A stretch of 64,000 bases of DNA from the NCBI GenBank assembly GCA_025363755.1, contig JANYLQ010000016.1:1-64000 (forward strand), in the 5' to 3' direction. Position numbers and translations under genes: made by a program. Below, one piece after another: positions 27,044 to 38,409 of this stretch. The notes below the pieces were generated by a model. The model had not been told where the DNA came from. It did no database searches and saw only the letters and a list, made by a program, of their open reading frames with translations. Source of the DNA: Hyphomicrobiales bacterium. GTDB lineage: Bacteria; Pseudomonadota; Alphaproteobacteria; Rhizobiales; Aestuariivirgaceae. The stretch's first letter is position 1, and each line of letters starts with the position of its first letter.

Positions 27044-28473
27044 AACCCTTGTTTCGTGCAGGTTCAATTCCGTGGCTGTTCATGCATGAAGTACGGGTCA
27101 CATGGCGCTCAATGGAACTTTCACCCACCGTGCGCTGGGCTGGCCTAGGATTGATGTTGGTCTATTTCGGGTTGGGCGTTTATCTGGCCTTGAGCCTTGA
27201 TGTGGCCATCGAGACAAGCTCCTACATTGCAGTGATGATTTTTATCAGTGCAGCCACGGCTTTCACCTTTAACATCAGCGGGTCAATGCGTTCAGCCCAG
27301 CACACGCTTTATGAGCAGGGTGATTTGGAATTGCTGTTCACCTCGCCTATATCTCCAGCAAAAGTGATCATGGCCAAGCTTGCGGGTATTTCAATTTCCA
27401 TGGTTTTCTGGAATGCGCTATTCCTGTTTCCATTGCTCATTCCGATTGCCGCGATCAATAACCCTGAGCTCTTTGGCATACTCGCCGTTGTCATAACAAT
27501 TTCGATTTTGGCCACAAGTATTGGGTTGTGGTTGACGTTGTTGATCGTGCATTTTGTTGGTCCACGTTCAGCGCGGCGGGTTATTCAAATTATTGCAGCT
27601 TTTATCGGTGCTGCAATTTTCGTTGTGTCACAACTGGCGCCACATTTGGGCAGTGGTGATCAAAGTCGGTTTCAAAGTCTTTATCTCTGGTGCCTGACGC
27701 GGGGGTTTGGCATTGATGGCATCTCAGGGTTGCCCGGTCATGCGAGCTTCGGTGATCCATTGGCCTTGATTATTATGATAGGTGCAGCGGTCACGCTGTT
27801 TTGGTTTACGGCATGGTCTTTGCAGACCAAGTTTTTAGAGGTCTACCAATCTGCCGCCAACAAGCATGTGGCGAAGCCTGCAAAGAGCGTCGATATTCGC
27901 AAATCCTTCGGCAACCACCCCGGATTCATGATCATTCGAAAAGAATATCTCTTGCTGCTCCGCGAACCGTCGCTGATTTATAATATTTTACTCCAGCTGA
28001 TATTCATGACGCCGCTTTTGGTTGGCTTTGGGCAGGCGACAAAATTACTTTTGCTGATGCCGGGTGCGGCCTTTATGAGCGTGTTCGCGGCGGCCAAGCT
28101 GGTAGGTGACATTACGGGATTAGCCATCAGCTCCGAAGATACACCTGATCTACTGAAAGTTTCGCCTCATCCTGCATCATGGATTACTCGCTGGAAACTT
28201 TATGGCGTGATTTTGATCAGTGTGCCACTCACACTGCTTATTCCGTTGGCGATGTTTATCAGATCGCCAGCCGCTGCTGTGCTGACTTTGGTCATGACTG
28301 TCGTTGCGGGCGGGCTGGCTGCGGCCGTCGAACTTAAATATTCCAAGCCAAGAACCCGTCATAAATTCAGGCGGCGCGGTTCGGGATCGGTCGTTGCCTA
28401 TGTATTGGGCTTGGTCATATCGGTTGTGCTGGGCGGCGGCGCGGCTTATGCGGTCTCGCTGCTGAGCCCCTAA
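27040..28473 (+). CDS. ABC transporter permease
   Basis: Large multi-TM protein overlapping its ATPase by 4 bp. Confidence 0.82.
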   Translation: MKPLFRAGSIPWLFMHEVRVTWRSMELSPTVRWAGLGLMLVYFGLGVYLALSLDVAIETSSYIAVMIFISAATAFTFNISGSMRSAQHTLYEQGDLELLFTSPISPAKVIMAKLAGISISMVFWNALFLFPLLIPIAAINNPELFGILAVVITISILATSIGLWLTLLIVHFVGPRSARRVIQIIAAFIGAAIFVVSQLAPHLGSGDQSRFQSLYLWCLTRGFGIDGISGLPGHASFGDPLALIIMIGAAVTLFWFTAWSLQTKFLEVYQSAANKHVAKPAKSVDIRKSFGNHPGFMIIRKEYLLLLREPSLIYNILLQLIFMTPLLVGFGQATKLLLLMPGAAFMSVFAAAKLVGDITGLAISSEDTPDLLKVSPHPASWITRWKLYGVILISVPLTLLIPLAMFIRSPAAAVLTLVMTVVAGGLAAAVELKYSKPRTRHKFRRRGSGSVVAYVLGLVISVVLGGGAAYAVSLLSP

Positions 28474-30131
28474 ATCGTAATCCCTGGTAGCTTTAGCCCT
28501 TGCTCCTTGGCGCATTCCACTGCGATCTCATAACCTGCATCAGCATGGCGCATCACACCGGTTGCGGGGTCGTTCCAGAGCACGTTACGCAAACGGCGCG
28601 CTGCATCATCGGTGCCATCGGCCACGATTACCATGCCAGCATGTTGTGAATAACCAATGCCCACGCCGCCGCCATGATGGATTGAGACCCAAGTTGCACC
28701 ACTTGCCGTGTTGAGCAGTGCGTTAAGCAACGGCCAATCAGAGACGGCATCGGAACCATCTAACATTGCCTCGGTTTCGCGGTTGGGCGATGCAACTGAG
28801 CCAGAGTCTAGATGATCGCGCCCGATGACAATGGGGGCTTCAAGCTCGCCATTTTTGACCATCTCATTAAACGCCAAGCCCAGCCTGTGGCGTTGGCCAA
28901 GGCCCACCCAGCAAATGCGCGCAGGTAGGCCTTGGAAGGCAATGCGTTCACGCGCCATATCGAGCCAATTGTGCAAATGCTTATCATCGGGGATAAGTTC
29001 TTTGACGCGTTGGTCAGTTTTGTAAATGTCTTCAGGGTTGCCCGAAAGTGCCGCCCAACGGAACGGGCCGATGCCACGGCAGAAGAGGGGGCGGATGTAT
29101 GCAGGAACAAAGCCTGGGAAATCAAAGGCGTTTTTCAAACCCATCTCTAAGGCCATTTGCCGAATGTTATTGCCATAGTCCAAAGTAGGCACGCCGAGCT
29201 TTTGCATATCGAGCATGGCTTGCACATGAATTTTCATCGAGGCCATGGAAGCTGCTTTCACCGCTTCTGGATCGCTGGCGCGTTTGTCTTCCCACTCAGC
29301 CAATGTCCAGCCGATGGGCAGATAGCCGTTGATGGGATCATGGGCCGAGGTTTGGTCTGTTACAGCATCGGGCAGAATTTTGCGCTTGACCATGTCTGGT
29401 AGAATTTCAGCAGCATTGCCAAGCACGCCCACGGAGATCGGTCTGGGGGAGGCCTTGATCATTTTCAAAGCCTCTTCAATCGTCGGTGCTTGGAAATCGA
29501 GGTAACGGGTTTTGAGGCGCATTTCGATTCTGGATGGTTGGCACTCTATGGCGATCATTGAAGCACCTGCCATCACGGCGGCCAAGGGTTGAGCACCACC
29601 CATGCCACCAAGGCCAGCGGTTAAAAACCATTTGCCTTTCAGATCGCCGCCATAATGTTTGCGGCCCACTTCGGCGAAGGTCTCATAAGTGCCTTGCACG
29701 ATGCCTTGGGTGCCGATGTATATCCATGAACCCGCTGTCATCTGGCCATACATCATCAGGCCTTTGCGGTCGAGTTCGTGGAATTTTTCCCATGTGCCCC
29801 AATGCGGAACGAGATTTGAATTGGCAATCAGCACGCGCGGCGCATCCTTATGGGTGTGGAAAATGCCAACGGGTTTGCCCGATTGCACGAGCAAGGTTTC
29901 ATCATCTTCGAGGGATCGGAGAGAAGCGACGATTTGATCGTAAGCTTCCCAATTTCGTGCGGCTCTGCCGATGCCGCCATAGACCACGAGTTCTTCTGGT
30001 CGTTCGGCCACGCCGGGATCGAGGTTGTTCATGAGCATGCGAAGTGGTGCTTCAGTGAGCCATGACTTGGCAGAAAGTTTTGTGCCCGTGGCGGCACGGA
30101 TGATGCGGGAATTGTCGCGGCGTGTGTTCAT
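28470..30131 (-). CDS. hutU: Urocanate hydratase
   Basis: [58 protein letters not shown]. Confidence 0.98.
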   Translation of the reverse strand: MNTRRDNSRIIRAATGTKLSAKSWLTEAPLRMLMNNLDPGVAERPEELVVYGGIGRAARNWEAYDQIVASLRSLEDDETLLVQSGKPVGIFHTHKDAPRVLIANSNLVPHWGTWEKFHELDRKGLMMYGQMTAGSWIYIGTQGIVQGTYETFAEVGRKHYGGDLKGKWFLTAGLGGMGGAQPLAAVMAGASMIAIECQPSRIEMRLKTRYLDFQAPTIEEALKMIKASPRPISVGVLGNAAEILPDMVKRKILPDAVTDQTSAHDPINGYLPIGWTLAEWEDKRASDPEAVKAASMASMKIHVQAMLDMQKLGVPTLDYGNNIRQMALEMGLKNAFDFPGFVPAYIRPLFCRGIGPFRWAALSGNPEDIYKTDQRVKELIPDDKHLHNWLDMARERIAFQGLPARICWVGLGQRHRLGLAFNEMVKNGELEAPIVIGRDHLDSGSVASPNRETEAMLDGSDAVSDWPLLNALLNTASGATWVSIHHGGGVGIGYSQHAGMVIVADGTDDAARRLRNVLWNDPATGVMRHADAGYEIAVECAKEQGLKLPGITI

Positions 30132-30841
30132 TGCGGTTTGGCTCCGGTGTTATAGCGCGAGTAGAGCGCATAGCGGCTGGCGGGGTAGATGAGGGTTGCA
30201 GAGGTGACGACATGGCCACCCGACCAAGTGCGGCGGTGGAGCGAGAGGCAGGGTTCTACGTTGGTGATTTTCAGGCGCCGTTGTTGATTGGCATCGGGCA
30301 TGATGGCTTCGACATTGTGTTCAAGTTCGTCAGCGGGCAGCAGCGCGAGCAGATATGCCGTTGGAGTTTGCTCAGCAAAATTTTGTTTGAGAAAATTGGG
30401 CGCGCTGAATGGATTTACATAGCGATCTTCGAACTGCACAGGCATGCCGTTTTCTTCATGCACGATTGCGATATGGAAGAGCGGGCTTGCGGACTTAAAT
30501 TCAAAGTCTTTAATCAGGTTTGGAGTGGCATTGATTTCACGCAAATCCTCGATGCGTGAGGAATAGCGATGACCACGTGCGGCGATTTCGTCTGCGATAT
30601 TGCGGAGCTCGATCAAAGATGTGCGCGGCGTTGCTTCGCGCACGAAAGTTCCCACACCCGGCACACGCGCGAGGAAGCCATCGGCGGTGAGTTCTTTCAG
30701 CGCGCGGTTGGCGGTCATGCGGCTGATATTGAATTGCGTGACCAATTCATTTTCTGATGGCACGCGCTTGCCAGCGGTCAAAGTGCCGGATCGGATTTGA
30801 TCAAGGATATGGGATTTGACTTGGGCATAGAGCGGGGTCAT
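30128..30841 (-). CDS. hutC: Histidine utilization repressor (GntR/HutC family)
   Basis: N-terminal GntR HTH ([34 protein letters not shown]) plus UTRA domain; overlaps hutU and hutI. Confidence 0.95.
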   Translation of the reverse strand: MTPLYAQVKSHILDQIRSGTLTAGKRVPSENELVTQFNISRMTANRALKELTADGFLARVPGVGTFVREATPRTSLIELRNIADEIAARGHRYSSRIEDLREINATPNLIKDFEFKSASPLFHIAIVHEENGMPVQFEDRYVNPFSAPNFLKQNFAEQTPTAYLLALLPADELEHNVEAIMPDANQQRRLKITNVEPCLSLHRRTWSGGHVVTSATLIYPASRYALYSRYNTGAKPQ

Positions 30842-32028
30842 GCGAAGGCTTTCGAGAATTGGCCATTTTGCATGATGGCACTGATCGGATTAAAGCCCAG
30901 CGGATAGGCGAGGTCGCCCGGACGCTCCACATCCCAGAAAGCGAGATCGGCGCGAAGGCCAACTTTGATCTCACCGCGATCGGCCAGACCCAGAGCTTTG
31001 GCGGCATTTTTCGTCACGCCAAGCAGCGCTTCTTCCGGTGTGAGGCCGAATAAAACGCAGGCCATATTCATGGTTGAAAGCAAAGAGTGAACAGGCGATG
31101 ATCCTGGGTTGAGATCGGTTGCAATGGCAATGGCAACTTTACGGGAACGCAATGCGGCAACGGGCGGGGCCTGCTTTTCGCGTAAATAATAAAAGGCACC
31201 TGGTAAGAGAACGGCGACGGTGCCAGATTTTTGAATTGCGTCGACACCTTCTTCATCCAGGTATTCAATGTGATCCACAGATAATGCGCCGTATTTTGCG
31301 GCGAGTTTTGCACCACCTAGATTTGAGAGCTGTTCTGCGTGTAACTTCACAGGCAGGTTTAACTTTTTGGCCACTTTAAAAACTGCTTCAGTTTCTTCAA
31401 CTGAAAAAGCAATGCCTTCACAAAATGCATCAACGGCATCCACCAAACCCTCTTTGAAGGCCATTGGAAGAGATTGATTGCAAACGATATTGACGTATTC
31501 CTGATGGTTTTCTTTATATTCGGCAGGGAAGGTGTGTGCACCTAGAAACGTGGTTTTAATAGTAGCGGTTCGCTGCTGGCCGAGCTTGCGGGCGACTCGC
31601 AGCATTTTGACTTCTGTCTCCACATCGAGGCCATATCCCGACTTGATTTCGACAGTGGTAACTCCCTCAGCCAACAAAGAGTCGAGTCGCTTCAATGCTG
31701 ATTTTAGTAGTTCATCTTCACTTGCGGCGCGGGTGGCCCGAACGGTAGACATGATGCCACCGCCGGCCTTTGCTATTGCAGCATAATCTGCACCATTGAG
31801 GCGTTGCTCGAATTCGCTGGCGCGGTTTCCGCCATAGACAAGGTGGGTGTGGCAGTCGATCAGGCCAGGGGTGACTAGGGTTCCGTGACAGTTTGTGGCG
31901 GGGCCAGAGGGAGCATCCGCTTCGGGGCCAGCGTAAGTAATTATGCCATTATCAATAACGATGGTGGCTTTATGGACTAGGCCATAACCTTCTGTCATGG
32001 TTGCCAATGTCAGGTTACTTAGTTTCAC
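30838..32028 (-). CDS. hutI: Imidazolonepropionase
   Basis: [45 protein letters not shown] start. Confidence 0.97.
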   Translation of the reverse strand: MKLSNLTLATMTEGYGLVHKATIVIDNGIITYAGPEADAPSGPATNCHGTLVTPGLIDCHTHLVYGGNRASEFEQRLNGADYAAIAKAGGGIMSTVRATRAASEDELLKSALKRLDSLLAEGVTTVEIKSGYGLDVETEVKMLRVARKLGQQRTATIKTTFLGAHTFPAEYKENHQEYVNIVCNQSLPMAFKEGLVDAVDAFCEGIAFSVEETEAVFKVAKKLNLPVKLHAEQLSNLGGAKLAAKYGALSVDHIEYLDEEGVDAIQKSGTVAVLLPGAFYYLREKQAPPVAALRSRKVAIAIATDLNPGSSPVHSLLSTMNMACVLFGLTPEEALLGVTKNAAKALGLADRGEIKVGLRADLAFWDVERPGDLAYPLGFNPISAIMQNGQFSKAFA

Positions 32029-32045
32029 GCCTTCATCCCCATATC

Positions 32046-32116
32046 CGTCATTCCCGCGAAGGCGGGAATCTGTGTTTAAGCCTTAACGGAGATGCCCGCC
32101 TTCGCGGGCATGACGG
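32046..32116. repeat. Dispersed palindromic repeat, family A, in the hutI/hutF divergent intergenic region
   Basis: CGTCATTCCCGCGAAGGCGGGAATCTGTGTTTAAGCCTTAACGGAGATGCCCGCCTTCGCGGGCATGACGG. Confidence 0.9.
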
Positions 32117-32136
32117 CTAAGGGTCTTGTATAAGGT

Positions 32137-32146
32137 TGTATATACA
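32137..32146. promoter_or_regulatory. Putative HutC operator
   Basis: TGTATATACA, a perfect palindrome resembling known HutC sites, 12 bp upstream of hutF; an adjacent CTTGTATA lies at 32125. Confidence 0.7.
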
Positions 32147-32157
32147 GTATAGTGCGC

Positions 32158-33516
32158 ATGATGGAACAACGCAAGCTTAGATTTGACTCTGTGCTGCTGC
32201 CCACAGGCTGGGCAAGGGATGTTTGTGTTTCGATTGATGAGGGCGGCCTCATCTCGAATATTCAAACCTCCTCCAAAGACGGCGAACGCATTTCTGGCAT
32301 CACGGTTCCGGGAATGGCCAATCTTCATTCTCATGCGCATCAGCGCCTGATGCAAGGCTTAGCCGAGCGGGCGGGGCCGGGGGCTGACAGTTTTTGGACA
32401 TGGCGCGAGGTGATGTATGGATTTGCCTTGAAACTGTCGCCCGAAGATTTGGAAGCTGTGGCGGCGCAGGCTTATGCTGAGATGCTTTGTTCAGGTTTCA
32501 CCAGTGTTGGCGAGTTTCAATATTTGCATCATCAGCCCGGTGGTTCGCCCTATGAAAATCGCGCCGAGATGAGTTTGCGGTGTTTGGCTGCGGCAGATAG
32601 CGCTGGGATCGCTACAACATTGTTGCCAGTGCTGTATTCGCATGGCGGTTTTGGAGGGGCCGCGCCAAATCAAGGCCAGCGCCGTTTCATCAATGATGTC
32701 GATGGTTTCCTGGATATCTATGAAATTATCAACGACGCTCTGCATGGACATCACCAATTGGGTATTGCGCCGCATAGTCTGCGCGCCGTGACCAAGACTG
32801 GGCTTGACGCTGTGTTGGAATCTACACCGCAAGGGCAACCTGTTCACATCCATGTCGCCGAGCAGACCAAAGAAGTTGAGGATTGCTTGGCATGGAGCAA
32901 GCAGCGGCCCGTTGAATATTTGCTGTCGCATTTTAATGTGAACAAAAACTGGTGCGCCATACATGCAACGCATATGTTGGAGCATGAAGTGCGGGTGCTG
33001 GCGGCTTCAGGTGCCGTGGCCGGGCTTTGCCCGACGACAGAGGCGAATCTAGGCGACGGAATTTTTCCAGCGATTGAATTTATCAATGCAGGTGGAAAAT
33101 TTGGGATTGGCTCAGACAGTCACATCACCATTTCGCCCGCAGAAGATTTGCGCATGTTAGAATATTCGCAACGCCTGAAGCATCATACGCGAAATGCACT
33201 CGCTGATGGTGCGGGGTTGTCTACAGGACGCAGCATATTTGAACGCGCACTTAAAGGTGGAGCACAGGCATTGCAACAAAACATGGGTGCCATTGAGATT
33301 GGCGGGCGTGCTGATTTTGTGGTGCTGAATGACGACCATCATGCTTTGTTGGGACGTGCTGAAGATGCGGCTTTAGATGCTTGGATATTCTCTGGCGGTA
33401 ACGCTTGCGTGCGCGATGTTTATGCGGGTGGCAAACTGCAAGTGAAAGACGGCCTTCATGTGAATGCGACGACGATCAAAAATAATTTCAAAAAGACAAT
33501 AGAGAGATTGGCATGA
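32158..33516 (+). CDS. hutF: Formimidoylglutamate deiminase
   Basis: [73 protein letters not shown]. Confidence 0.96.
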   Translation: MMEQRKLRFDSVLLPTGWARDVCVSIDEGGLISNIQTSSKDGERISGITVPGMANLHSHAHQRLMQGLAERAGPGADSFWTWREVMYGFALKLSPEDLEAVAAQAYAEMLCSGFTSVGEFQYLHHQPGGSPYENRAEMSLRCLAAADSAGIATTLLPVLYSHGGFGGAAPNQGQRRFINDVDGFLDIYEIINDALHGHHQLGIAPHSLRAVTKTGLDAVLESTPQGQPVHIHVAEQTKEVEDCLAWSKQRPVEYLLSHFNVNKNWCAIHATHMLEHEVRVLAASGAVAGLCPTTEANLGDGIFPAIEFINAGGKFGIGSDSHITISPAEDLRMLEYSQRLKHHTRNALADGAGLSTGRSIFERALKGGAQALQQNMGAIEIGGRADFVVLNDDHHALLGRAEDAALDAWIFSGGNACVRDVYAGGKLQVKDGLHVNATTIKNNFKKTIERLA

Positions 33517-35033
33517 CAATTCAAATTGGCGACAAGCATTTTGATCTTTCTGTGATCAAACAGATTTTGGCAGGGCCAGTTCGTGTTGCTCTCACCACCG
33601 AAGCGCGGCGCAAGATTGAGAAAAGTGCGGCTACCGTGCAGCGCTTGTTGCAATCAGGTGATGCGCTTTACGGTATCAACACTGGTTTTGGAAAATTAGC
33701 CAAAACGAGAATTGCCAATGCCGATCTCGAAAAACTGCAGATTAATATTGTGCGGTCGCATGCGGCGGGTGTCGGTGCTGCGCTTCCAAACAATGTCGTG
33801 CGTTTGATCATGGTGTTGAAGCTTCGCTCTTTGGCGCAAGGCGCATCAGGTATTTCGGTTGCCACCATGGAAGCCTTGGCGGCGCTGATCAATGCTGATG
33901 TGTTGCCAGTTATTCCGGGGCAAGGCTCAGTTGGCGCTTCAGGTGATTTAGCGCCGCTGGCGCATATGAGTTTGGTGTTGATTGGGGAAGGCGATGCGAT
34001 TGTAAAGGGCGCAAAAGTTTCAGGTGCTTCTGCTTTGAAAGCTGCTGGAATTGCGCCGCTGACACTTGGGCCGAAGGAAGGTTTGGCTTTGCTGAACGGC
34101 ACGCAGGTTTCGACGGCATTGGCATTGCTAGGACTTGTGAATGCCGAACGTAACATAGCAGCTGCGATATTAGCAGGCACACTTTCGCTCGACGCCATTA
34201 TGGGTTCGGATACGCCGTTTGACGCCCGCATTCATGCGCTTCGTCCCCATGCGGGACAGGTTTTGGCGGCCTCGCATTATCGCCGCTTGATGGCGGGCAG
34301 CGAGATTCGGAAATCACATTTGAAAGATGATGACCGGGTGCAAGACCCTTATTCATTCCGCTGCCAGCCACAGGTGATGGGTGCGTGTTTGGATATGTTG
34401 GCGCAAGCGATGCGCATGTTATTGGTAGAGGCCAATGGTGTTTCGGATAATCCACTGGTGTTTGCCGAGGATGGCGCTGTGTTAAGCGGTGGTAATTTTC
34501 ATGCTGAACCCGTGGCTTTTGCAGCTGATATGGTTGCGATAGCAATTGCTGAAGTGGGTTCGCTTTCAGAACGGCGCATGGCGGCTTTGATTGATGCAAC
34601 TATTTCATTGTTGCCACCATTTCTGATCCGCAACCCAGGCCTCAATTCAGGATTCATGATTCCGCAATGCACGACGGCGGCTCTGATGAGCGAGAATAAG
34701 CAACTTGCACATCCTGCATCAATTGATTCTGCACCCACATCAGCCAACCAAGAAGATCATGTTTCGATGGCCACGCATGGGGCAAGGCGTTTGATTTTGA
34801 TGAATGCTAATCTGGCGCGGATTGTGGCTATTGAAATGATGGCAGCTGTGGAGGGGATTGATTTTCGCCGACCGCTGAAGTCGTCGGCGATTTTAGAAGA
34901 GGCGCATGCGTTAGTCAGGAAGGTAGCGCATCCGCGGCCAGAGGACCGCGGATTTAGTGACGAGATTGAAGCGGTGGCGGCGCAGATTGAGGTTGGGGCC
35001 TATGATGGGTTTGTGAGTGGGTTGTTAAGTTAA
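33513..35033 (+). CDS. hutH: Histidine ammonia-lyase
   Basis: [33 protein letters not shown] (MIO ASG), NQEDHVSM. Confidence 0.98.
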   Translation: MTIQIGDKHFDLSVIKQILAGPVRVALTTEARRKIEKSAATVQRLLQSGDALYGINTGFGKLAKTRIANADLEKLQINIVRSHAAGVGAALPNNVVRLIMVLKLRSLAQGASGISVATMEALAALINADVLPVIPGQGSVGASGDLAPLAHMSLVLIGEGDAIVKGAKVSGASALKAAGIAPLTLGPKEGLALLNGTQVSTALALLGLVNAERNIAAAILAGTLSLDAIMGSDTPFDARIHALRPHAGQVLAASHYRRLMAGSEIRKSHLKDDDRVQDPYSFRCQPQVMGACLDMLAQAMRMLLVEANGVSDNPLVFAEDGAVLSGGNFHAEPVAFAADMVAIAIAEVGSLSERRMAALIDATISLLPPFLIRNPGLNSGFMIPQCTTAALMSENKQLAHPASIDSAPTSANQEDHVSMATHGARRLILMNANLARIVAIEMMAAVEGIDFRRPLKSSAILEEAHALVRKVAHPRPEDRGFSDEIEAVAAQIEVGAYDGFVSGLLS

Positions 35034-35036
35034 GGC

Positions 35037-35167
35037 GGCCCTCTCCGCCTGGAAGGGGGGCTGTCTCTCCGGCGAGCGGAGAGATTTGATGCGCGGTGCC
35101 TTTCTTACTTAAGTCTCTCCGCTTGCCGGAGAGACAGACTTGGCGAGAGCAAGTCAGGAGAGGGACG
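35037..35167. repeat. Dispersed palindromic repeat, family B (longer copy)
   Basis: CCCTCTCCGCC...TCTCTCCGGCGAGCGGAGAGA...TCTCTCCGCTTGCCGGAGAGACAGACTTGGCGAGAGCAAGTCAGGAGAGGG. Confidence 0.75.
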
Positions 35168-35171
35168 ATTG

Positions 35172-37079
35172 CTAACTCGCTGCCAATCTTCCCTTGCGCT
35201 CCAAGAACTTCACAATCTCAGTTGCGGCCTCTTCAGCATTCATCGCCGCTGTATCAATCCGCAATTCAGCATTCTCCGGTGCTTCATAGGGTGAAGAAAT
35301 ACCCGTGAAGTTTTTGAGCTCACCGCGCCGCGCTTTGGCATAGAGGCCTTTGACATCGCGTTTTTCTGCTTCGTTCAAACTCGTGTCGATGTGGATTTCG
35401 ACGAACTCATCTTTGGCTACGGCCTCACGGGCCATCAGGCGTTCGGAACGGAAAGGTGAGATAAAAGAAACCAATGTAATGAGGCCCACATCTGTCATCA
35501 GCTTTGCCACTTCAGCGACGCGGCGGATATTTTCCACGCGGTCTTGATCGGTAAAGCCGAGATCACGGTTCAGGCCATGGCGCACGTTATCACCATCAAG
35601 CAAATAAGTAAGATGGCCTTGGGCATGGAGTTTCTTTTCAACCAGATTGGCGATTGTGGATTTCCCAGCCCCCGAAAGACCAGTGAACCACAGCACGGTC
35701 GGCTTTTGCTTAATCAATTTGGCGCGCGAAGATTTATTCACATCCATGGCCTGCCAATGAATGTTAGCAGCACGGCGCAATGCGAAATTGATCAAGCCTA
35801 AACCGATTGTATTATTTGTGAAGCGATCGATGATGATGAAGGAACCAAGCGCACGATTTTCTTTGTAGGGTGCAAAGGCCAGCGGGCTATCCAGTTCGAG
35901 ATTGCAGATGCCAATTTCATTCAGCGCTAAAGTTTCTGCCGCCATTTTTTCGAGCGTGTTCACATTCACTTTGTGCTTCAGCTTATCAAGCGTGCCGGGC
36001 AAAGTTTTGGTGCCGGCTTTGATGATATAAGGGCGGCCCGGCAGCATGGCTTCATCGCCCATCCAAAGCACTTCAACTTCAAACTGATCAGACACTTCGA
36101 CGGGCGCTTGTGCGGCGCAGAGAACGTCGCCACGGCTCACGTCAACTTCGTCGGTGAGTGTGATGGTGACGGCTTGATCGGTGGCAGCTTCTGAGAGATC
36201 ACCATCATGAGTGACGATGCGAGCGACTTTGGAGGTTTTGCCTGAGGGTAAAACTTTGATTGCATCGCCGGACTTTAATGTGCCGCTAGCAATGGTTCCG
36301 GCAAAGCCACGGAAGTTTTGGTTGGGGCGGTTGACCCATTGCACGGGCATGCGGAAGGGCTTTGATGATTGATCATCGCCGACGGGAACGGTTTCCAGAT
36401 GGCCCATCAAGGTAGGGCCTTGGTACCACGGCATGTTGGCTGAACGGTCGATGATATTATCACCGACCAAGGCAGAGGCCGGAATGCAGGTGATATTTTC
36501 AGCGCCCAGTTCTTTGGCGAAGGTGCGGTAATCTTCTTCGATCTTCTGAAACGTGTCGCGTGAATAGTTCACGAGATCCATTTTGTTGATGCACACCACA
36601 AGATTTTTAATGCCGAGCAAAGTGGCGATAAAGGTATGGCGGCGGGTTTGGGTGAGAACGCCTTTGCGTGCGTCGATCAGAATAATAGCAAGTTCGGCGG
36701 TTGAAGCGCCGGTTGCCATATTGCGGGTATATTGTTCATGGCCTGGCGTATCGGCCACGATGAATTTACGTTTGGATGTGGCAAAGGCTCTATAGGCTAC
36801 GTCAATGGTGATGCCTTGTTCGCGTTCGGCGGCGAGACCGTCAACGAGCAAAGCAAAATCGAGATTGCCACCTTGTGTGCCGAGTTTTTTCGAGTCGGCT
36901 TCCAATGCGGAAAGTTGATCTTCAAACAACATTTTAGATTCGTAAAGCAAGCGGCCAATCAGTGTTGACTTGCCGTCATCGACCGAGCCGCAGGTGATAA
37001 AGCGCAGCAGGTCTTTGTTTTCTTGTTCGGCGAGATAGGCATCCACATCGCCGCCTTGAAATTCCACAAAGCGTGTCAT
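35172..37079 (-). CDS. cysNC: Bifunctional sulfate adenylyltransferase subunit 1 / adenylylsulfate kinase
   Basis: GTPase motifs CGSVDDGKSTLIGRLLYES, DTPGHEQYTRNM, NKMDLV; C-terminal APS kinase WFTGLSGAGKSTIANLVEKKLH. Confidence 0.97.
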   Translation of the reverse strand: MTRFVEFQGGDVDAYLAEQENKDLLRFITCGSVDDGKSTLIGRLLYESKMLFEDQLSALEADSKKLGTQGGNLDFALLVDGLAAEREQGITIDVAYRAFATSKRKFIVADTPGHEQYTRNMATGASTAELAIILIDARKGVLTQTRRHTFIATLLGIKNLVVCINKMDLVNYSRDTFQKIEEDYRTFAKELGAENITCIPASALVGDNIIDRSANMPWYQGPTLMGHLETVPVGDDQSSKPFRMPVQWVNRPNQNFRGFAGTIASGTLKSGDAIKVLPSGKTSKVARIVTHDGDLSEAATDQAVTITLTDEVDVSRGDVLCAAQAPVEVSDQFEVEVLWMGDEAMLPGRPYIIKAGTKTLPGTLDKLKHKVNVNTLEKMAAETLALNEIGICNLELDSPLAFAPYKENRALGSFIIIDRFTNNTIGLGLINFALRRAANIHWQAMDVNKSSRAKLIKQKPTVLWFTGLSGAGKSTIANLVEKKLHAQGHLTYLLDGDNVRHGLNRDLGFTDQDRVENIRRVAEVAKLMTDVGLITLVSFISPFRSERLMAREAVAKDEFVEIHIDTSLNEAEKRDVKGLYAKARRGELKNFTGISSPYEAPENAELRIDTAAMNAEEAATEIVKFLERKGRLAAS

Positions 37080-38197
37080 CAGAAATACCCCTCCTGCTTT
37101 TTCTTTTCCATCGAAGCCGATTGATCTTTGTCGATCACGCGGCCTTGGCGTTCGGACGAGGTGGCGACCAACATTTCTTCGATGATGTCGAGGAGCGTTG
37201 TGGCGTTTGACTCAATTGCACCTGTTAAAGGATAACAACCCAATGTGCGGAAGCGGATTTTTTTCATCATGGGGGTTTCACCTGGCAGCATTTTCATGCG
37301 GTCATCGTCGACCATTATCAGTTGGCCATCGCGTTCGACCACGGGGCGTTCAGCGGCAAAATAGAGCGGTACGATCGGAATGTTCTCACGGTGGATATAT
37401 TGCCAGATGTCGAGCTCGGTCCAATTCGACAGGGGAAACACGCGGATCGACTCGCCCTTGTTTTTACGCGCGTTATAGGTGTTCCATAATTCGGGGCGCT
37501 GTTGCTTGGGGTCCCAACGATGCCTTGTGTCGCGGAAAGAGAAGATGCGCTCCTTGGCACGGGATTTTTCTTCGTCGCGGCGCGCACCACCGAATGCGGC
37601 ATCAAAGCCATATTTATCGAGCGCTTGTTTGAGGCCTTCGGTCTTCATGATTTGCGTGTGAAGGGCCGAGCCATGGGTAAAGGGGTTCACATCTTTGGCC
37701 ACACCTTCGGGATTGATGTGCACGATGAGGTCGAGGCCCAAACGTTTGGCGGTTTCATCGCGCATTGAAATCATGTCGCGGAATTTCCAGCGCGTATCGA
37801 CATGCATCAAAGGGAAAGGCGGCTTGGCAGGGTAGAAAGCTTTCATCGCCAGATGCAACATCACGGCGGAATCCTTGCCGACGGAATAGAGCATCACCGG
37901 TTTTTCGCATTCGGCTGCCACTTCGCGGATGATGTGGATGGATTCAGCTTCAAGCTTTTCTAGGTGAGTGAGCTTGTGGGCGGCGATCATTGGTTTGGGC
38001 ATTTCGGATGTTCCTTGGGCTGCAATCCAGCTGCGGATTTTATCGATGGTGCGGGTAGAGGGTGAGCGACCTTTACGGAGGTCAAATACAAAAGACGGGT
38101 CGCCAAGCGCGTGTTTGCCCAGAGCAGTGGGATCAAGCGCCGATTTTGTGAGGAATGTTTCGATTTCGGCGAGGAATATGGTTGCTGAATTGTCCAT
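37079..38197 (-). CDS. cysD: Sulfate adenylyltransferase subunit 2 with N-terminal ~65-aa HTH-like extension
   Basis: CysD motifs [70 protein letters not shown]; preceded in frame by [62 protein letters not shown]. Confidence 0.93.
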   Translation of the reverse strand: MDNSATIFLAEIETFLTKSALDPTALGKHALGDPSFVFDLRKGRSPSTRTIDKIRSWIAAQGTSEMPKPMIAAHKLTHLEKLEAESIHIIREVAAECEKPVMLYSVGKDSAVMLHLAMKAFYPAKPPFPLMHVDTRWKFRDMISMRDETAKRLGLDLIVHINPEGVAKDVNPFTHGSALHTQIMKTEGLKQALDKYGFDAAFGGARRDEEKSRAKERIFSFRDTRHRWDPKQQRPELWNTYNARKNKGESIRVFPLSNWTELDIWQYIHRENIPIVPLYFAAERPVVERDGQLIMVDDDRMKMLPGETPMMKKIRFRTLGCYPLTGAIESNATTLLDIIEEMLVATSSERQGRVIDKDQSASMEKKKQEGYF

Positions 38198-38198
38198 A

Positions 38199-38256
38199 AA
38201 TAGGATTTATCCTATTTTCCTTAGCATGTCGAGATTTAAAAAGGATAAATCCTATT
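38199..38256. promoter_or_regulatory. Putative paired operator upstream of cysD
   Basis: AATAGGATTTATCCT at 38199-38213 and its exact reverse complement AGGATAAATCCTATT at 38242-38256; dyad centres 40 bp apart. Confidence 0.6.
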
Positions 38257-38308
38257 GAAGCTTTGTCATTGGCGGCAAGAGAAAGAAACAGCTAATAGAC
38301 CAACAATT

Positions 38309-38380
38309 CGTCATTCCCGCGAAAGCGGGAATCTCTGTTTTACGTCGTAAACGCAGATTCCCGCCTTGGCGGGAATGACA
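38309..38380. repeat. Dispersed palindromic repeat, family A
   Basis: CGTCATTCCCGCGAAAGCGGGAATCTCTGTTTTACGTCGTAAACGCAGATTCCCGCCTTGGCGGGAATGACA. Confidence 0.9.
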
Positions 38381-38409
38381 GTGTTTCTGGGATTTATTGG
38401 GAGTTCACC

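Noticed and set aside
33668-34231. 187-aa minus-strand ORF opposite hutH
   Set aside because: Shadow ORF of histidine ammonia-lyase.
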